Below the pieces are notes generated by a model, which was not told the DNA's origin, did not search any database, and saw nothing but the letters and a program-made list of their open reading frames with translations. Shown here piece after piece: positions 7,730-16,725 of a DNA stretch of 64,000 nucleotides (position 1 is the first letter of the stretch; every line of letters begins with the position of its first letter). Location: contig CAVZPR010000002.1 in NCBI GenBank assembly GCA_963777285.1, positions 186,001 to 250,000 of the forward strand, read 5' to 3'. Made by a program: the position numbers and the translations under genes. This stretch comes from JAFARE01 sp963777285. GTDB taxonomy: Bacteria > Chloroflexota > Dormibacteria > Aeolococcales > Aeolococcaceae.

Positions 7730-8539
7730 ATGACGGCGCGCACGCTCGACCCTTTCGACCCTGCCCTGGTCGCGCCATGGCGGCTCGGCGAGGGGCGCCG
7801 CGGGGCGCTGCTGCTGCACGGATTCGCCGGCACCCCGCCGGAGTTGCGCCGCCTCGGCGAGCACCTCGCGCGGCACGGCTGGTGCTGCTACGCGCCTGCG
7901 TTGCCGGGACATGCCGCCGAGCCGGCGGACCTCATGGCGACGTCGTGGTCCGAGTGGGCGGCTGGAGTTGCCGCCGCGATGCACGAAATGGCCGAGCGCT
8001 GCGACACCGTGGTCGTCGCCGGTCAGTCGATGGGCGCCGCGCTCGCGCTGCACCTCGCCGCCGCCGACCATCGCGTGGCCGCCGTCGCCAGCCTGGCGGC
8101 GCCGCTCTGGCTGCGCGGGTTGCTGCCCCACCTTCTCCCCGTGATCCAGCACGTGGTGCGCTGGCACCGCTCCGGTTCCGACGTGGATCTCTGGGACCTG
8201 ACGGCCGTCGACGAGCTGTGGTCGTACGGTCTGCGGTCGACGCACGCCATCAACGAGCTCCGCGGCCTCCTGGGAACCGTGCGCGACGAGCTGGCGCAGG
8301 TCCGCGCGCCGGTGCTCGTGCTGCACGGCGGCCGCGACCGCATGGTGGATCCGAGGTGCTCGTCCGAGGTCGCGCGGCGGCTCGTCTGCAGCGCCGAGGT
8401 GCGGCACGCGGTGCTGCCGCGCAGCGGTCACGCGATGTCCGTGGACGTCGACCGCGACGCGATCAACGCCCTGGTGCTCGAATGGTTCGAGCGGCACGCC
8501 GCGGGCGTGTCATCGCAGCCGCTGTCGGCGACGGGCTGA
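7730..8539 (+). CDS. Alpha/beta hydrolase, carboxylesterase/monoacylglycerol lipase type
   Basis: A 269-residue serine hydrolase. LLLHGFAGTPPELRRLG supplies the oxyanion region, VVVAGQSMGAALALHL holds the nucleophile serine (GQSMG, near residue 102), VLHGGRDRMVD carries the acid and LPRSGHAMSVD the histidine. The compact lid and short-chain-esterase look (Est30/YvaK-like) suggest a carboxylesterase on small acyl esters; the substrate is unknown. It is divergent from trpD. The next gene, on the opposite strand, ends one base after its stop. Confidence 0.85.
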   Translation: MTARTLDPFDPALVAPWRLGEGRRGALLLHGFAGTPPELRRLGEHLARHGWCCYAPALPGHAAEPADLMATSWSEWAAGVAAAMHEMAERCDTVVVAGQSMGAALALHLAAADHRVAAVASLAAPLWLRGLLPHLLPVIQHVVRWHRSGSDVDLWDLTAVDELWSYGLRSTHAINELRGLLGTVRDELAQVRAPVLVLHGGRDRMVDPRCSSEVARRLVCSAEVRHAVLPRSGHAMSVDVDRDAINALVLEWFERHAAGVSSQPLSATG

Positions 8540-8797
8540 CTACGGCGAGCGTTCGCCGTCGCGGAGCAGCCGCGCCGCCGTCTCCGCGTCGATCACCGGG
8601 TTGGGCGGGGAGCCCTCGTCCACCGGTGCGTGGCGCCGCGCATGCGATGGTTCCGGGTGCCTCTGCTGACGCGGAGCGTCGCGCGACGCCGTGCCGCACG
8701 CGCCGCAGCGCCAGACCGCCGCGGCCATGCCGCGTCCTGCGTACTCGCGGTGCGACAGGCGCATGTCCCCACCGCACAGCTGACAGCGTCGTGGCAC
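8540..8797 (-). CDS. Small zinc-ribbon protein
   Basis: An 85-residue protein with two CxxC knuckles, RRCQLCGGDM and WRCGACGTA, a classic zinc ribbon, followed by a charged tail. The GTG at 8797 is chosen because it lies just before the knuckles and clear of the divergent Nudix gene at 8805; the open frame continues to 8977 inside that gene, which is unlikely. No function is assigned; such ribbons often bind nucleic acid or act in protein contacts. Confidence 0.6.
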   Translation of the reverse strand: MPRRCQLCGGDMRLSHREYAGRGMAAAVWRCGACGTASRDAPRQQRHPEPSHARRHAPVDEGSPPNPVIDAETAARLLRDGERSP

Positions 8798-8804
8798 GCA
8801 GACG

Positions 8805-9410
8805 ATGGTGACAGACACGGCGGGCATCGGCGGAGCGGCGGCATCGCTGCTGGCGCGACTGCGCGCCAGCGTCGCGACTCCGGCGGACGCCCTGCAGGAC
8901 GCGCCCGGCGGGCGGCGGCGAGCGTCGGTGCTGCTGCTCTTCGACCCGTCGTCGCCGCGTCTCCCGCTGCTGTTCATGCTCCGCTCCGCCTCGCTGCGTT
9001 TTCACGCCGGACAGATCGCGTTTCCGGGAGGCACCGCGGAGCCGAGCGACGCCGGCGTCGTGGCCACCGCGCTGCGCGAGGCGGGAGAGGAGATGGGATT
9101 GGAGCCGGAGAACGTCGACGTGCTCGGGCTCCTCTCGCCGCTCGTGACCGCCACCTCAGAACGCTGGCTCACGCCGGTCGTGGGATTGCAGCGGCGGCCG
9201 TGGGACGTGCGCGGTGACGGACACGAGGTCGCCGAATGGTTCCGCGTCGACCTGGAGGCGCTCCTGCGCGCGCCGCACACCGTGCGCCGGCTGGAGCGCG
9301 ACGGCCTCAGCCGCGACGTGCACTTCTACGAAGTGGAATCGCGAGTCATCTGGGGAGTCACGGCTGCAATCCTCCACGAGCTGATGCAGCGCCTGGGCCG
9401 CGAGGGCTGA
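8805..9410 (+). CDS. Nudix hydrolase, CoA pyrophosphatase (NudL) type
   Basis: A 201-residue Nudix enzyme. The UPF0035/CoAse signature LRFHAGQIAFPGG precedes the Nudix box, whose REAGEEMG core is intact. These enzymes cleave CoA or oxidised CoA to 4'-phosphopantetheine and 3',5'-ADP. ATG at 8805, with no strong Shine-Dalgarno. The short intergenic space to the divergent zinc-ribbon gene implies a shared promoter region. Confidence 0.88.
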   Translation: MVTDTAGIGGAAASLLARLRASVATPADALQDAPGGRRRASVLLLFDPSSPRLPLLFMLRSASLRFHAGQIAFPGGTAEPSDAGVVATALREAGEEMGLEPENVDVLGLLSPLVTATSERWLTPVVGLQRRPWDVRGDGHEVAEWFRVDLEALLRAPHTVRRLERDGLSRDVHFYEVESRVIWGVTAAILHELMQRLGREG

Positions 9411-9425
9411 ACCACCGCGTCGCTG

Positions 9426-10079
9426 CTAGCGGTATCGCGGATGCACCACAAATGGGTTCAGCTCCATCTCGTCCCGGATCGTGGTGGACGGGCCGTGTCC
9501 GGGATGGACGACCGTCTCCGGGGGCAGCGTGTAGAGGCGCTGCTCGATGGAGACCATCAGGGCGGGCCACGACCCGCCGGGCAGGTCGGCGCGGCCGACC
9601 CCGCGATTGAACAGCGTGTCACCGGAGAGCAGGTCCCGGCCGACGAGGAAGCACACGGACCCGCGCGTGTGGCCGGGCGTGTGCAGCACGCCGATGTCGA
9701 GGTCCTGCCACGTCAACACGTCCCCGTCGCGCAGTTCACGCTCGCACACGACCTCGGGAAGGTCTGCCGGGACGCCCGGCAGCCGGCGTACCGCCTGCAG
9801 CTGCTCCCGGTCGTCGGGATGCAGCCATGCCTCGCATCCGTGCGCCGCCTTCACCGCGGGAACGCCGTTGACGTGGTCGGGGTGGCCGTGCGTGAGCAGG
9901 ATGCGCTCGCAGCGCAGCTGGGCTCGATCCATGACCTCGAGCGTGCGCGGATGCTGCAGCCCGGGGTCCACGACGATCGCTTCGCGGGTGTCGCGGCGGC
10001 GCAGGATGTAGCAGTTCTGGTCGAACACCGGATCGACGACGACCGCCAGCTCGACGACGTCGCGGATGGCCTCCGTCAC
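9426..10079 (-). CDS. MBL-fold hydrolase, glyoxalase II-like
   Basis: A 217-residue metallo-beta-lactamase-fold protein. Metal ligands are visible as LTHGHPDHVNG (HxHxDH), HTPGHTRGS, SGDTLF and a C-terminal HPGHGPSTT. NCYILRRRDTREAIVVDPG is the usual start of hydroxyacylglutathione hydrolase-like proteins, so a thioester hydrolase is likely, possibly with another low-mass thiol. The GTG start overlaps the lon stop (GTGA), making it the last gene of the PLD-lon-MBL operon. Confidence 0.85.
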   Translation of the reverse strand: MTEAIRDVVELAVVVDPVFDQNCYILRRRDTREAIVVDPGLQHPRTLEVMDRAQLRCERILLTHGHPDHVNGVPAVKAAHGCEAWLHPDDREQLQAVRRLPGVPADLPEVVCERELRDGDVLTWQDLDIGVLHTPGHTRGSVCFLVGRDLLSGDTLFNRGVGRADLPGGSWPALMVSIEQRLYTLPPETVVHPGHGPSTTIRDEMELNPFVVHPRYR

Positions 10080-12730
10080 TGCGGCAACCGCGCGTTGATC
10101 GGGCTGGGGCTCTCGGGAGCCGTGAGCGGAAGCACGAATCCCGCGCCGCGCCGCTCGCGTCGCGGCGCCGCCATCTCCATCAACGCGCGGTCGAGCACGT
10201 CGCTCACACTCTCGGCGGGAACGATCTCGATCGCGTCCAGGATGTCCCTGTCGATCTCGTGCAGGTCGCGCATGTTCTTCTGCGGCAGGATGAACGTCTT
10301 CAGCCCCGCCCGGTGCGCGGCGAGCAGCTTGTCCTTGACGCCGCCGATGGGCAGCACGCGCCCGCGCAGCGTGACCTCGCCGGTCATGGCCAGGTCGCGC
10401 CGCACCTGCCGGCCCGACGCCGCTGAGACCATCGCGGTCGTCATCGTCACGCCCGCCGACGGCCCGTCCTTCGGTATCGCGCCGGCTGGGACGTGCACGT
10501 GGATCGCGTGCGTGTCGAAAAAATCCTTGGGCGCGCCGTACTCCACCGCGTGCACCCGAGCCCATGACAGCGCGGCGCGCGCCGACTCCTCCATCACGTT
10601 GCCCAGCTGGCCGGTGAGCATCAGCTCCGGCGTTCCTTCGATGGCGAGCGCTTCGACGGTGACGATATCGCCGCCAACCTCGCTCACCACGACGCCCGTG
10701 ACCGCACCCACCTCGTCACGCTCCTGAGCCTCGCCATAGTCGAACCGCTGCGGACCGAGGTAGTCGACCAGGTCCGCGGGCACCACGGTCACCGGCGCGA
10801 CGGCGCCCGCGGCGAGCTTGCGCGGAACCTTGCGCGCGATCTCGGCGATGCTGCGGTCCAGCTGGCGCACCCCTGCCTCGCGCGTGTAGCCGTGCAGCAG
10901 CGCCACGAGCGCGTCGTGCGGGATCTCCAGCTCCGTGGCGTCGAGCCCGTGCTGCTCCAGCTGCTTGGGGATCAGGTGGCGCTCGGCGATGCCCACCTTC
11001 TCGCGCTCGGTGTAGCCGGTGATGCGGATGATCTCCATGCGGTCGCGCAGCGGTGGGCTGATGGTCTCGGCGATGTTCGCGGTGGTGATGAACAGCACGT
11101 GCGAAAGGTCGTAGGGGACCTCCAGGTAGTGGTCGCTGAACTCGCAGTTCTGCTCCGGGTCCAGCACCTCCAGCAGCGCGGCCGAAGGATCGCCGCGAAA
11201 GTCGGCGCCCACCTTGTCGATCTCGTCGAGCATGATCACCGGGTTGCGCGTGCCGGCGGTGCGCATCGACTGGAGGATCCTGCCCGGCAGCGCTCCGATG
11301 TACGTGCGCCGGTGACCGCGGATCTCCGCCTCGTCGCGGATGCCGCCCAAGCTCATGCGCACGAACTTGCGGTCGAGCGCCCGCGCGATGCTCCGTCCCA
11401 GCGATGTCTTGCCGACGCCCGGCGGCCCGACGAAGCACAGGATCGGCGTCTGCAGCGGCCGCGGCTTCGTCTCAGGCGTGCCGGGTGACGGCGCGGGGGG
11501 CAGCCCGGACGGTCCTGGAGGAGGGGCCCCACGGCTTCGCGGTGATGCGGGTGCGGAAGCCGTGGGGAGCCCGAGGGGTCGGCCGGGAGGGGTCCCTGCG
11601 GCGGCAGGACCCGGCACGCCTTCCCCAGCCGCGTCAGTTGCTGTCGCGTTCTGCTTCGCCAGGGTGCGCTCGCGCACGGCAAGCCATTCGAGGATGCGGT
11701 CCTTCACCTTCGTGAGGCCGTAGTGGTCCTCGTCGAGGATCGCGGCGGCTCGCTCGATATCGACGCGCTCCGCCGGAGGATCGCCCCAGGGAAGGTCGAG
11801 CAGCCAGTCGACCCAGGTGCGCACCATGCCCATCTCGGGCGACGCGCTGGGGATCTGCTCCAGGCGTCGCACCTCCTTGAGCGCGCGCTGCTGGACGTTC
11901 GCGGGCATCCCCGCCTTCTCCACGCGCGCCGCCAGGTCCTCCTCGTCGTCGTCGCCGCCCTCGAGCTCGGCGAGCTCCTTGCGCACCGCGCGCAGCTGCT
12001 CGCGCAGGATGTGCTCGCGCTGCGACCTGTTGATCGTCTTCTGCACGTCCTCGTGGATCTTGGTGCGCAGCTGCGCGATCTCCGACTGACGCGCCATCAA
12101 GGGCAGGAGCGCGCGCAGGCGCTCGCGGACGTCGACCTGCTGCAGCAGCGAGACCCGTTCCTCGAAGCTCAGGTCCGGCGCCGCTGCCGCGATGTCCGCG
12201 ATGACATCGGGGTGCGACGCGCGGGGCATGGCCGTGGCCACGTCCGCTCCCACGGCCGCTCCGGCGGCGACGTACTCGGCGTACAGGTTCTTCACCGACC
12301 CGGCGAGCGCGTCGATCTCATTGCCCTCCGCCGGCGGGGACACCGCCGGCTCGAACGTCACGCGCCACTCAGCGCCCGACGCATCCCAGCCCAGGATGCG
12401 CACCCGCTCGCGTCCCTCGACCAGCGCGTGCGCACCTCCGGTGGGCAGGCGGCGGAACGCCCCGACGTGGGCCAGCACGGCGATGGGGTGGACGTCCTCC
12501 ACGCTGACGTCGTCGCGCTCGGCGTCGCGCTGCACCGCGAGGATGACCCGGCCGTCGCCGCTGCCCGCGGCCTCGAGCGCGGCGACCGACCGAGGGCGCC
12601 CCGCTGCCAACGGCGCAAGCTGGCCCGGAAACACGACGTTGTCGCGCAGAGGGACGGCTGGAAGGATCTGATTCGCGGGGTCCACCTCGCCGCCAGGATA
12701 GCCGCGCCCGGGGATCGCGAAACGGCTCAC
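10076..12730 (-). CDS. lon: ATP-dependent Lon protease with a proline-rich insert
   Basis: Cytosolic AAA+ serine protease that degrades misfolded and regulatory proteins. It is 884 residues against about 780-810 usual. It has the N-terminal LON domain (PAVPLRDNVVFPGQLAP), a helical region, Walker A GPPGVGKTSLG at about 435-445, Walker B (IMLDEIDKVG), and the C-terminal protease domain with catalytic serine in KDGPSAGVTMTTA and lysine in GVKDKLLAAHRAG. Residues about 361-424, just before the Walker A strand, form a Pro/Ala/Gly-rich insert absent from normal Lon. The GTG start overlaps the stop of the PLD-like gene. Confidence 0.96.
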   Translation of the reverse strand: MSRFAIPGRGYPGGEVDPANQILPAVPLRDNVVFPGQLAPLAAGRPRSVAALEAAGSGDGRVILAVQRDAERDDVSVEDVHPIAVLAHVGAFRRLPTGGAHALVEGRERVRILGWDASGAEWRVTFEPAVSPPAEGNEIDALAGSVKNLYAEYVAAGAAVGADVATAMPRASHPDVIADIAAAAPDLSFEERVSLLQQVDVRERLRALLPLMARQSEIAQLRTKIHEDVQKTINRSQREHILREQLRAVRKELAELEGGDDDEEDLAARVEKAGMPANVQQRALKEVRRLEQIPSASPEMGMVRTWVDWLLDLPWGDPPAERVDIERAAAILDEDHYGLTKVKDRILEWLAVRERTLAKQNATATDAAGEGVPGPAAAGTPPGRPLGLPTASAPASPRSRGAPPPGPSGLPPAPSPGTPETKPRPLQTPILCFVGPPGVGKTSLGRSIARALDRKFVRMSLGGIRDEAEIRGHRRTYIGALPGRILQSMRTAGTRNPVIMLDEIDKVGADFRGDPSAALLEVLDPEQNCEFSDHYLEVPYDLSHVLFITTANIAETISPPLRDRMEIIRITGYTEREKVGIAERHLIPKQLEQHGLDATELEIPHDALVALLHGYTREAGVRQLDRSIAEIARKVPRKLAAGAVAPVTVVPADLVDYLGPQRFDYGEAQERDEVGAVTGVVVSEVGGDIVTVEALAIEGTPELMLTGQLGNVMEESARAALSWARVHAVEYGAPKDFFDTHAIHVHVPAGAIPKDGPSAGVTMTTAMVSAASGRQVRRDLAMTGEVTLRGRVLPIGGVKDKLLAAHRAGLKTFILPQKNMRDLHEIDRDILDAIEIVPAESVSDVLDRALMEMAAPRRERRGAGFVLPLTAPESPSPINARLPQ
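11527..11567. repeat. Inverted repeat inside the lon insert (12-bp arms)
   Basis: CCCCACGGCTTC at 11527-11538 is the exact reverse complement of 11556-11567, with a 17-base loop. A second, slightly bulged hairpin occupies 11590-11612. Both fall within the DNA that encodes the extra proline-rich linker of Lon (about 11459-11650). Confidence 0.7.
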
Positions 12731-13752
12731 AGCGGCGTGGACGCCTCCCAGTCGCGCCCGAAGGCGGCCGCGTAGTACGAGGCGATCCGGCGGTGGTGCG
12801 CTTCTATGACCGCCTCCCAGTTGACCTCGAGCCCCCCGGCGCTCCAGTTGGCGGAACCGGCCACCACCGTGTCGTCGGCGATCACGCCCTTCGCATGACC
12901 GCGCGTGCTGCGCGCCGGGTCCATGTGCCGGATCGCGAGATCGAAGCCGCGAAGCCGCTCCGCGTCACGGTGCGGCGGACGCTGCCCCAGGAGCAGGCGC
13001 ACGTCGGCACCGCGACGCGACGCCGCCCCGAGCGACTCGAGCAGGCGTCGCACCGCGGCCACCTGCGCATGCACGTACGGCACCGTCACGAAGATCCGTG
13101 ACTGCGCCGCGGCGCACACCGCGCCGAGCACCTCGGCCACGCTCGGCGCCCCGGTGACCAGGCGCACCCGCCCGGCTCGCACCCGCACCCTCAAAGGCGG
13201 CACCTGGGGAATCGGTGCGCCGACCGCGGCGAACGGACTCTCCTCCGGGGCGGCGCGCCAGCGTTGCGGAGGCCGGGTCGCCTCACGCCAGGCGGCCTCG
13301 AACGCTCGGCCGGCGTCTCGTCCCAGCCGCCGGCCGTCCAGCGCCACCAGCCACCACTCGCGCGTGCCCCGAAGCGGCGGCGCCTCGGGCGGAAGCCGGC
13401 CGTGGGGATCACGCGGCGCGTCACGCCAGATGAGGTTGCCGGTCCCCACGGCAAGACGGCGGCGGTCGACCTGGATCAGCTTCCAGTGCAGCACGCGCGA
13501 GTCGCTGCCCAGGACGCGGCACTCGCCGCCCGCCGCCTCGACATCGACGGCGGTGCCCGCGTTGCCATCGGACGCGTGCGCGTCGAGCAGCAGCCGCACC
13601 CGCGCCCCGCGCCGCGCCGCATCGACCAGCAGCCAGCGATAGGACGGTCCCACCTCGTACACGGCCGCGTCCAGGGTCTCGCGCGCCGACGCCATCAGTC
13701 GCGAGAGGACCGTGCCGGCGCAGTCGGGTCCCAGCGCCGCGCTCAGCTCCAC
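12727..13752 (-). CDS. Phospholipase D-like domain protein
   Basis: A 341-residue protein with two PLD (HKD) repeats. The first has LHWKLIQVDRRRLAVGTGN; the second has RGHAKGVIADDTVVAGSANW, a complete H-x-K-x4-D with the GSANW follow-up. Such proteins are cardiolipin synthase-like or nuclease-like phosphodiesterases. I see no membrane segment or signal, so a cytosolic phosphodiesterase is possible. The first in-frame start clear of the divergent htrA gene is GTG 13752. It leads an operon with lon and an MBL gene. Confidence 0.8.
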   Translation of the reverse strand: MELSAALGPDCAGTVLSRLMASARETLDAAVYEVGPSYRWLLVDAARRGARVRLLLDAHASDGNAGTAVDVEAAGGECRVLGSDSRVLHWKLIQVDRRRLAVGTGNLIWRDAPRDPHGRLPPEAPPLRGTREWWLVALDGRRLGRDAGRAFEAAWREATRPPQRWRAAPEESPFAAVGAPIPQVPPLRVRVRAGRVRLVTGAPSVAEVLGAVCAAAQSRIFVTVPYVHAQVAAVRRLLESLGAASRRGADVRLLLGQRPPHRDAERLRGFDLAIRHMDPARSTRGHAKGVIADDTVVAGSANWSAGGLEVNWEAVIEAHHRRIASYYAAAFGRDWEASTPL

Positions 13753-13827
13753 GCGGTCGACATCACGCGCCCGTATAAGGTTGTCACCGCCGGACCGTAG
13801 CCACCGCTGACGTCCAGCACACGCACC

Positions 13828-15045
13828 ATGAGCGAACCGGAAGAACTGCCGCCGACGGCCGATGGCTGGGACGCGCCCCCGGCAGCTCCCTCCTGCGACA
13901 CCATGGCGCCGCCGGAGCCACCGCCGCACCACGCGCCGCCGGCTCCCGCCGACGCGACCGCCGGCCTGCGCCTCTCGCCGGCACGGCGCATCGCAGCCGG
14001 CTTTCTCATCCTCGGGCTGGTGGTGGGCGGCGCGGTGGCGTACGGCGTGCTGCGCGTGCAGGGCGGCACCACCACCGTGCACATCGCTTTCGACGACACC
14101 CCGCTGACGGTGCCCTCAAGCACCGCGGTCCAGGTCGCCCGCAACGTGGTGCCCGCGGTGGGCACCATCATCGCCAGCCAGGGCTCGACCGCGGCCAGCC
14201 TGGGCAGCGGCTTCGTGATCGCCAACAACAGCGGCGTCAGCTACCTCGTGACCAACAACCACGTGGTGACCGGCTCCAACGACCTGCACGTCGCCATGCC
14301 CGACGGCGACGAGTTCACCGCGACGCTGGTGGGCACGGACACGCTCGACGACGTGGCGGTGGTCAGCGTGCCCAGCGGGTCACTCCCGGTGGCGACGTTC
14401 GGCGACTCGTCGCTGCTGCAGGTGGGCCAGCCGGTGATCGCGATCGGCAGCCCGCTGGGCAACGCCAGCTCCGTCACCGCGGGCGTGATCAGCGCGCTGC
14501 ACCGCACCATCAGCGCCAGCGGCGAGAACTCGACGTCGAGCGAGACCCTGGAGGACGTCCTGCAGACGGACGCCTCGATCAACCCGGGCAACAGCGGGGG
14601 CCCGCTGGTCGACGTGCAGGGCCGCGTCGTGGGCGTCAACGTGGCGATCGCGGGCAACTCCACCAACATCGGCTACAGCATCCCGGCCAACGTGGCCCGC
14701 CAGGTGGCCGGCGCCCTGATCGCGCACCAGCAGGTGCAGCACCCCTTCCTGGGGATCGGCTACTACGACGCCATCGACGCCATCGAAGCCGGCGTCGGCT
14801 TCAACGGGCCCGGCGTGTACGTGCACGCCGTGAGCGCAGGGACGCCGGCCGCCGCCGCCGGGTTTCAGAAGGGCGACATCCTCGTGGCCATCGACGGAGT
14901 CCCGATCGACAACGGCGAGACGCTCGGTGGGCTGATCCAGGACAAGCACGACGGCGAGACCATCACGTGCACCGTGAAGCGCGGGAGCTCGACGCTGACG
15001 CTGCGTCCCACGCTCGAGGAGCGCCCCGCGAACCTCTCGTCCTGA
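13828..15045 (+). CDS. Membrane-anchored HtrA/DegP-type serine protease with PDZ domain
   Basis: A 405-residue protein with a proline-rich cytoplasmic N-terminus (1-50), one transmembrane segment (about 55-75), then an extracytoplasmic trypsin-like domain. The triad is His145 (VTNNHVV), Asp175 (LDDVAVV) and Ser256 (INPGNSGGPL). A single PDZ domain follows at about 300-395 (VHAVSAGTPAAAAGFQKGDI). This is the actinobacterial-style HtrA used for envelope protein quality control. A TATAAG at about 13773-13778 may be its -10. It is divergent from the PLD-lon operon, and the convergent DUF1003 gene ends seven bases away. Confidence 0.93.
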   Translation: MSEPEELPPTADGWDAPPAAPSCDTMAPPEPPPHHAPPAPADATAGLRLSPARRIAAGFLILGLVVGGAVAYGVLRVQGGTTTVHIAFDDTPLTVPSSTAVQVARNVVPAVGTIIASQGSTAASLGSGFVIANNSGVSYLVTNNHVVTGSNDLHVAMPDGDEFTATLVGTDTLDDVAVVSVPSGSLPVATFGDSSLLQVGQPVIAIGSPLGNASSVTAGVISALHRTISASGENSTSSETLEDVLQTDASINPGNSGGPLVDVQGRVVGVNVAIAGNSTNIGYSIPANVARQVAGALIAHQQVQHPFLGIGYYDAIDAIEAGVGFNGPGVYVHAVSAGTPAAAAGFQKGDILVAIDGVPIDNGETLGGLIQDKHDGETITCTVKRGSSTLTLRPTLEERPANLSS

Positions 15046-15052
15046 CGGCGCG

Positions 15053-15529
15053 TCAGCCGGTGGACGGCATGATGTGCTGCAGCTTGGTCACCATGTCGTC
15101 GAGCAGCTTGTCCTGCGCCTCCAGGTGTTGCTGCAGCTGGATGCACTCGTGCAGGATCGCCTCTGCGTCCTTGTAGGTCTCGACGGCGCGCTTGTCGGCG
15201 GCGCGCCCCTGAATGTTCTGTCCCACGATGATCACCGGCAGCAGGACCAGCTGCAGGAACGTCTGCGCGATCCACGAGATGATGACCAGCAGCTGACCGC
15301 TGGACAGCGCCGACGGCAGGCTGATCAGGGCGATGACTGTGAAGATGTACGCCGCCCACATCGTGCCCACCACGCCGGTGATGAGCAGCGCGATCTTGCC
15401 GTTGGCGCCGACGTGCTCGTCCTCGGCCTTGATCGGACGGCTGTTGTGCAGCTCGTCGAGGCGTGTCCTGGCGTCGCGGTGGAGCAGCCCGTGTCCGGCG
15501 TGCGGCGCCGGCACTGTCTGGTCGGTCAT
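15053..15529 (-). CDS. DUF1003 family membrane protein
   Basis: A 158-residue protein. A soluble N-terminus (ELHNSRPIKAEDEHVGANG) leads to two transmembrane helices (about 45-70 and 78-105) and a C-terminal coiled coil of about 50 residues (ILHECIQLQQHLEAQDKLL). This two-helix plus coiled-coil plan matches the DUF1003 family of unknown function. A GAGGAGAA Shine-Dalgarno precedes the ATG. It stands before phhB in the other direction of reading, 22 bases away. Confidence 0.7.
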   Translation of the reverse strand: MTDQTVPAPHAGHGLLHRDARTRLDELHNSRPIKAEDEHVGANGKIALLITGVVGTMWAAYIFTVIALISLPSALSSGQLLVIISWIAQTFLQLVLLPVIIVGQNIQGRAADKRAVETYKDAEAILHECIQLQQHLEAQDKLLDDMVTKLQHIMPSTG

Positions 15530-15551
15530 GCGGGTTCTCCTCTGCTGTGGA

Positions 15552-15878
15552 TCACTGCCGGAGCGCGTCGATCTTGGCGGCCATGATGAAGTCGTTGCGG
15601 CTGAGCCCGTGGATGGCGTGCGTGGTCAGCGTGACGTCGAGGTAGCCCCAGCCCAGACACAGGTCGGGATGGTGGCCCTCCTCCTCGGCGATGGCGGCGA
15701 TCCTGGTGGCGCGCTCGAACGCCGCGGCGAAGGTGCGAAAGGTGAAGTGGCGCACCAGGCGCACGTCGTCATCGACGCGCCAGCCGGCGTCGATCTCCTT
15801 GCGCAGCGCGGCGAGCTCGGCGCCGGCGACGCTGGGCGTCGCCCCCGTGCACGCCTCGCAGCGCTCCCCCGTCAGCAC
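15552..15878 (-). CDS. phhB: 4a-hydroxytetrahydrobiopterin dehydratase (PCD/DCoH)
   Basis: A 108-residue pterin-4a-carbinolamine dehydratase that regenerates the pterin cofactor of aromatic amino acid hydroxylases or acts in pterin/molybdopterin pathways. The family signature EEEGHHPDLCLGWGYLDVTL is complete, with the catalytic HHPD and the downstream THAIHGLSRNDFIMAAKID. A CxxC near the N-terminus (ERCEAC) is unusual but common in short bacterial members. No aromatic hydroxylase is seen in this window. Confidence 0.92.
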   Translation of the reverse strand: MLTGERCEACTGATPSVAGAELAALRKEIDAGWRVDDDVRLVRHFTFRTFAAAFERATRIAAIAEEEGHHPDLCLGWGYLDVTLTTHAIHGLSRNDFIMAAKIDALRQ

Positions 15879-15884
15879 GCTCGC

Positions 15885-16664
15885 CTACTGCAGCAGGTCG
15901 GGTTGCTCGCGCACGATGCGCTCGTACAGCGGCTGGAAGCTGAACCATCCGGCGAGCGCGGTGCCGACCACGTTGTACGTCGACATCGCGTTGTCCTCGT
16001 CGATGATCACCGGCGTCCCGGCGGCCTCCGCCGCCAGCTGAGCCTGGCACGAGCGCTCCATGGTGATGAACCACCACGCGGCCTCGTCGACGGTGCGGCC
16101 CACGGTGAGCAGCCCATGGTTGCGCAGGATGATCGCCTTGTGCCGGCCCAGGGTGCGGCCGATGCGCCTGCCCTCCTCGAGGTCGACGACCACGCCGGTG
16201 TAGTCGTCGAGCAGCGCCTGGTCCTCGAAGAACGCGCACGCGTCCTGCGTGATCGCGTCGAGCGGCCGCCCCAGCGACGACCACGCCTTGCCCGACGCGG
16301 AGTGCGCGTGCGCCGCGGCGACGACGTCGGGGCGCGCCGCGTGCACCTGCGAGTGGATGGTGAAGGCCGCGGCGTTCACGGGACGGTCTCCGTGCACCAC
16401 CTCGCCCTGGTCGTTGACGCAGATGAGGTCGGACGCACGGATGTGCCCGAAGTACATGCCGAAGGGATTGACCCAGAAGCAGTCGGGGTGCTCCGGATCG
16501 CGCGCCGTGATGTGCCCCGCCACGCCCTCGTCGAACCCGTACAGCGCGAAGAGGCGCAGCGCAGCAGCGAGCCGCTGCTTGCGGTGGGTTCGTTCCTCCT
16601 CAACCGAGTTGAAGCTCGGCATCTGCGGGATGATGAACTCGCGCCGTTCAGCGGTCTGTGCCAT
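15885..16664 (-). CDS. Class II aldolase/adducin family protein
   Basis: A 259-residue zinc aldolase of the AraD/FucA type. Metal ligands are visible as AAAHAHSASGKAW (H-x-H) and NHGLLTVG; GVAGHITARDPEHPDCFWVN is the conserved substrate-loop region. Reactions in the family include retro-aldol cleavage of fuculose-phosphate and decarboxylation of hydroxy acids; many members are uncharacterised. The ATG at 16664 follows a GGAAGG Shine-Dalgarno; upstream open frame is antisense to nothing useful. It lies six bases upstream of phhB, so the two are cotranscribed. Confidence 0.87.
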   Translation of the reverse strand: MAQTAERREFIIPQMPSFNSVEEERTHRKQRLAAALRLFALYGFDEGVAGHITARDPEHPDCFWVNPFGMYFGHIRASDLICVNDQGEVVHGDRPVNAAAFTIHSQVHAARPDVVAAAHAHSASGKAWSSLGRPLDAITQDACAFFEDQALLDDYTGVVVDLEEGRRIGRTLGRHKAIILRNHGLLTVGRTVDEAAWWFITMERSCQAQLAAEAAGTPVIIDEDNAMSTYNVVGTALAGWFSFQPLYERIVREQPDLLQ

Positions 16665-16725
16665 CGCGTCCTTCCCTGTTGCGGTTGACGGCGCCCAGTG
16701 TACGCCCGGCGGTGACCGTGACCAT

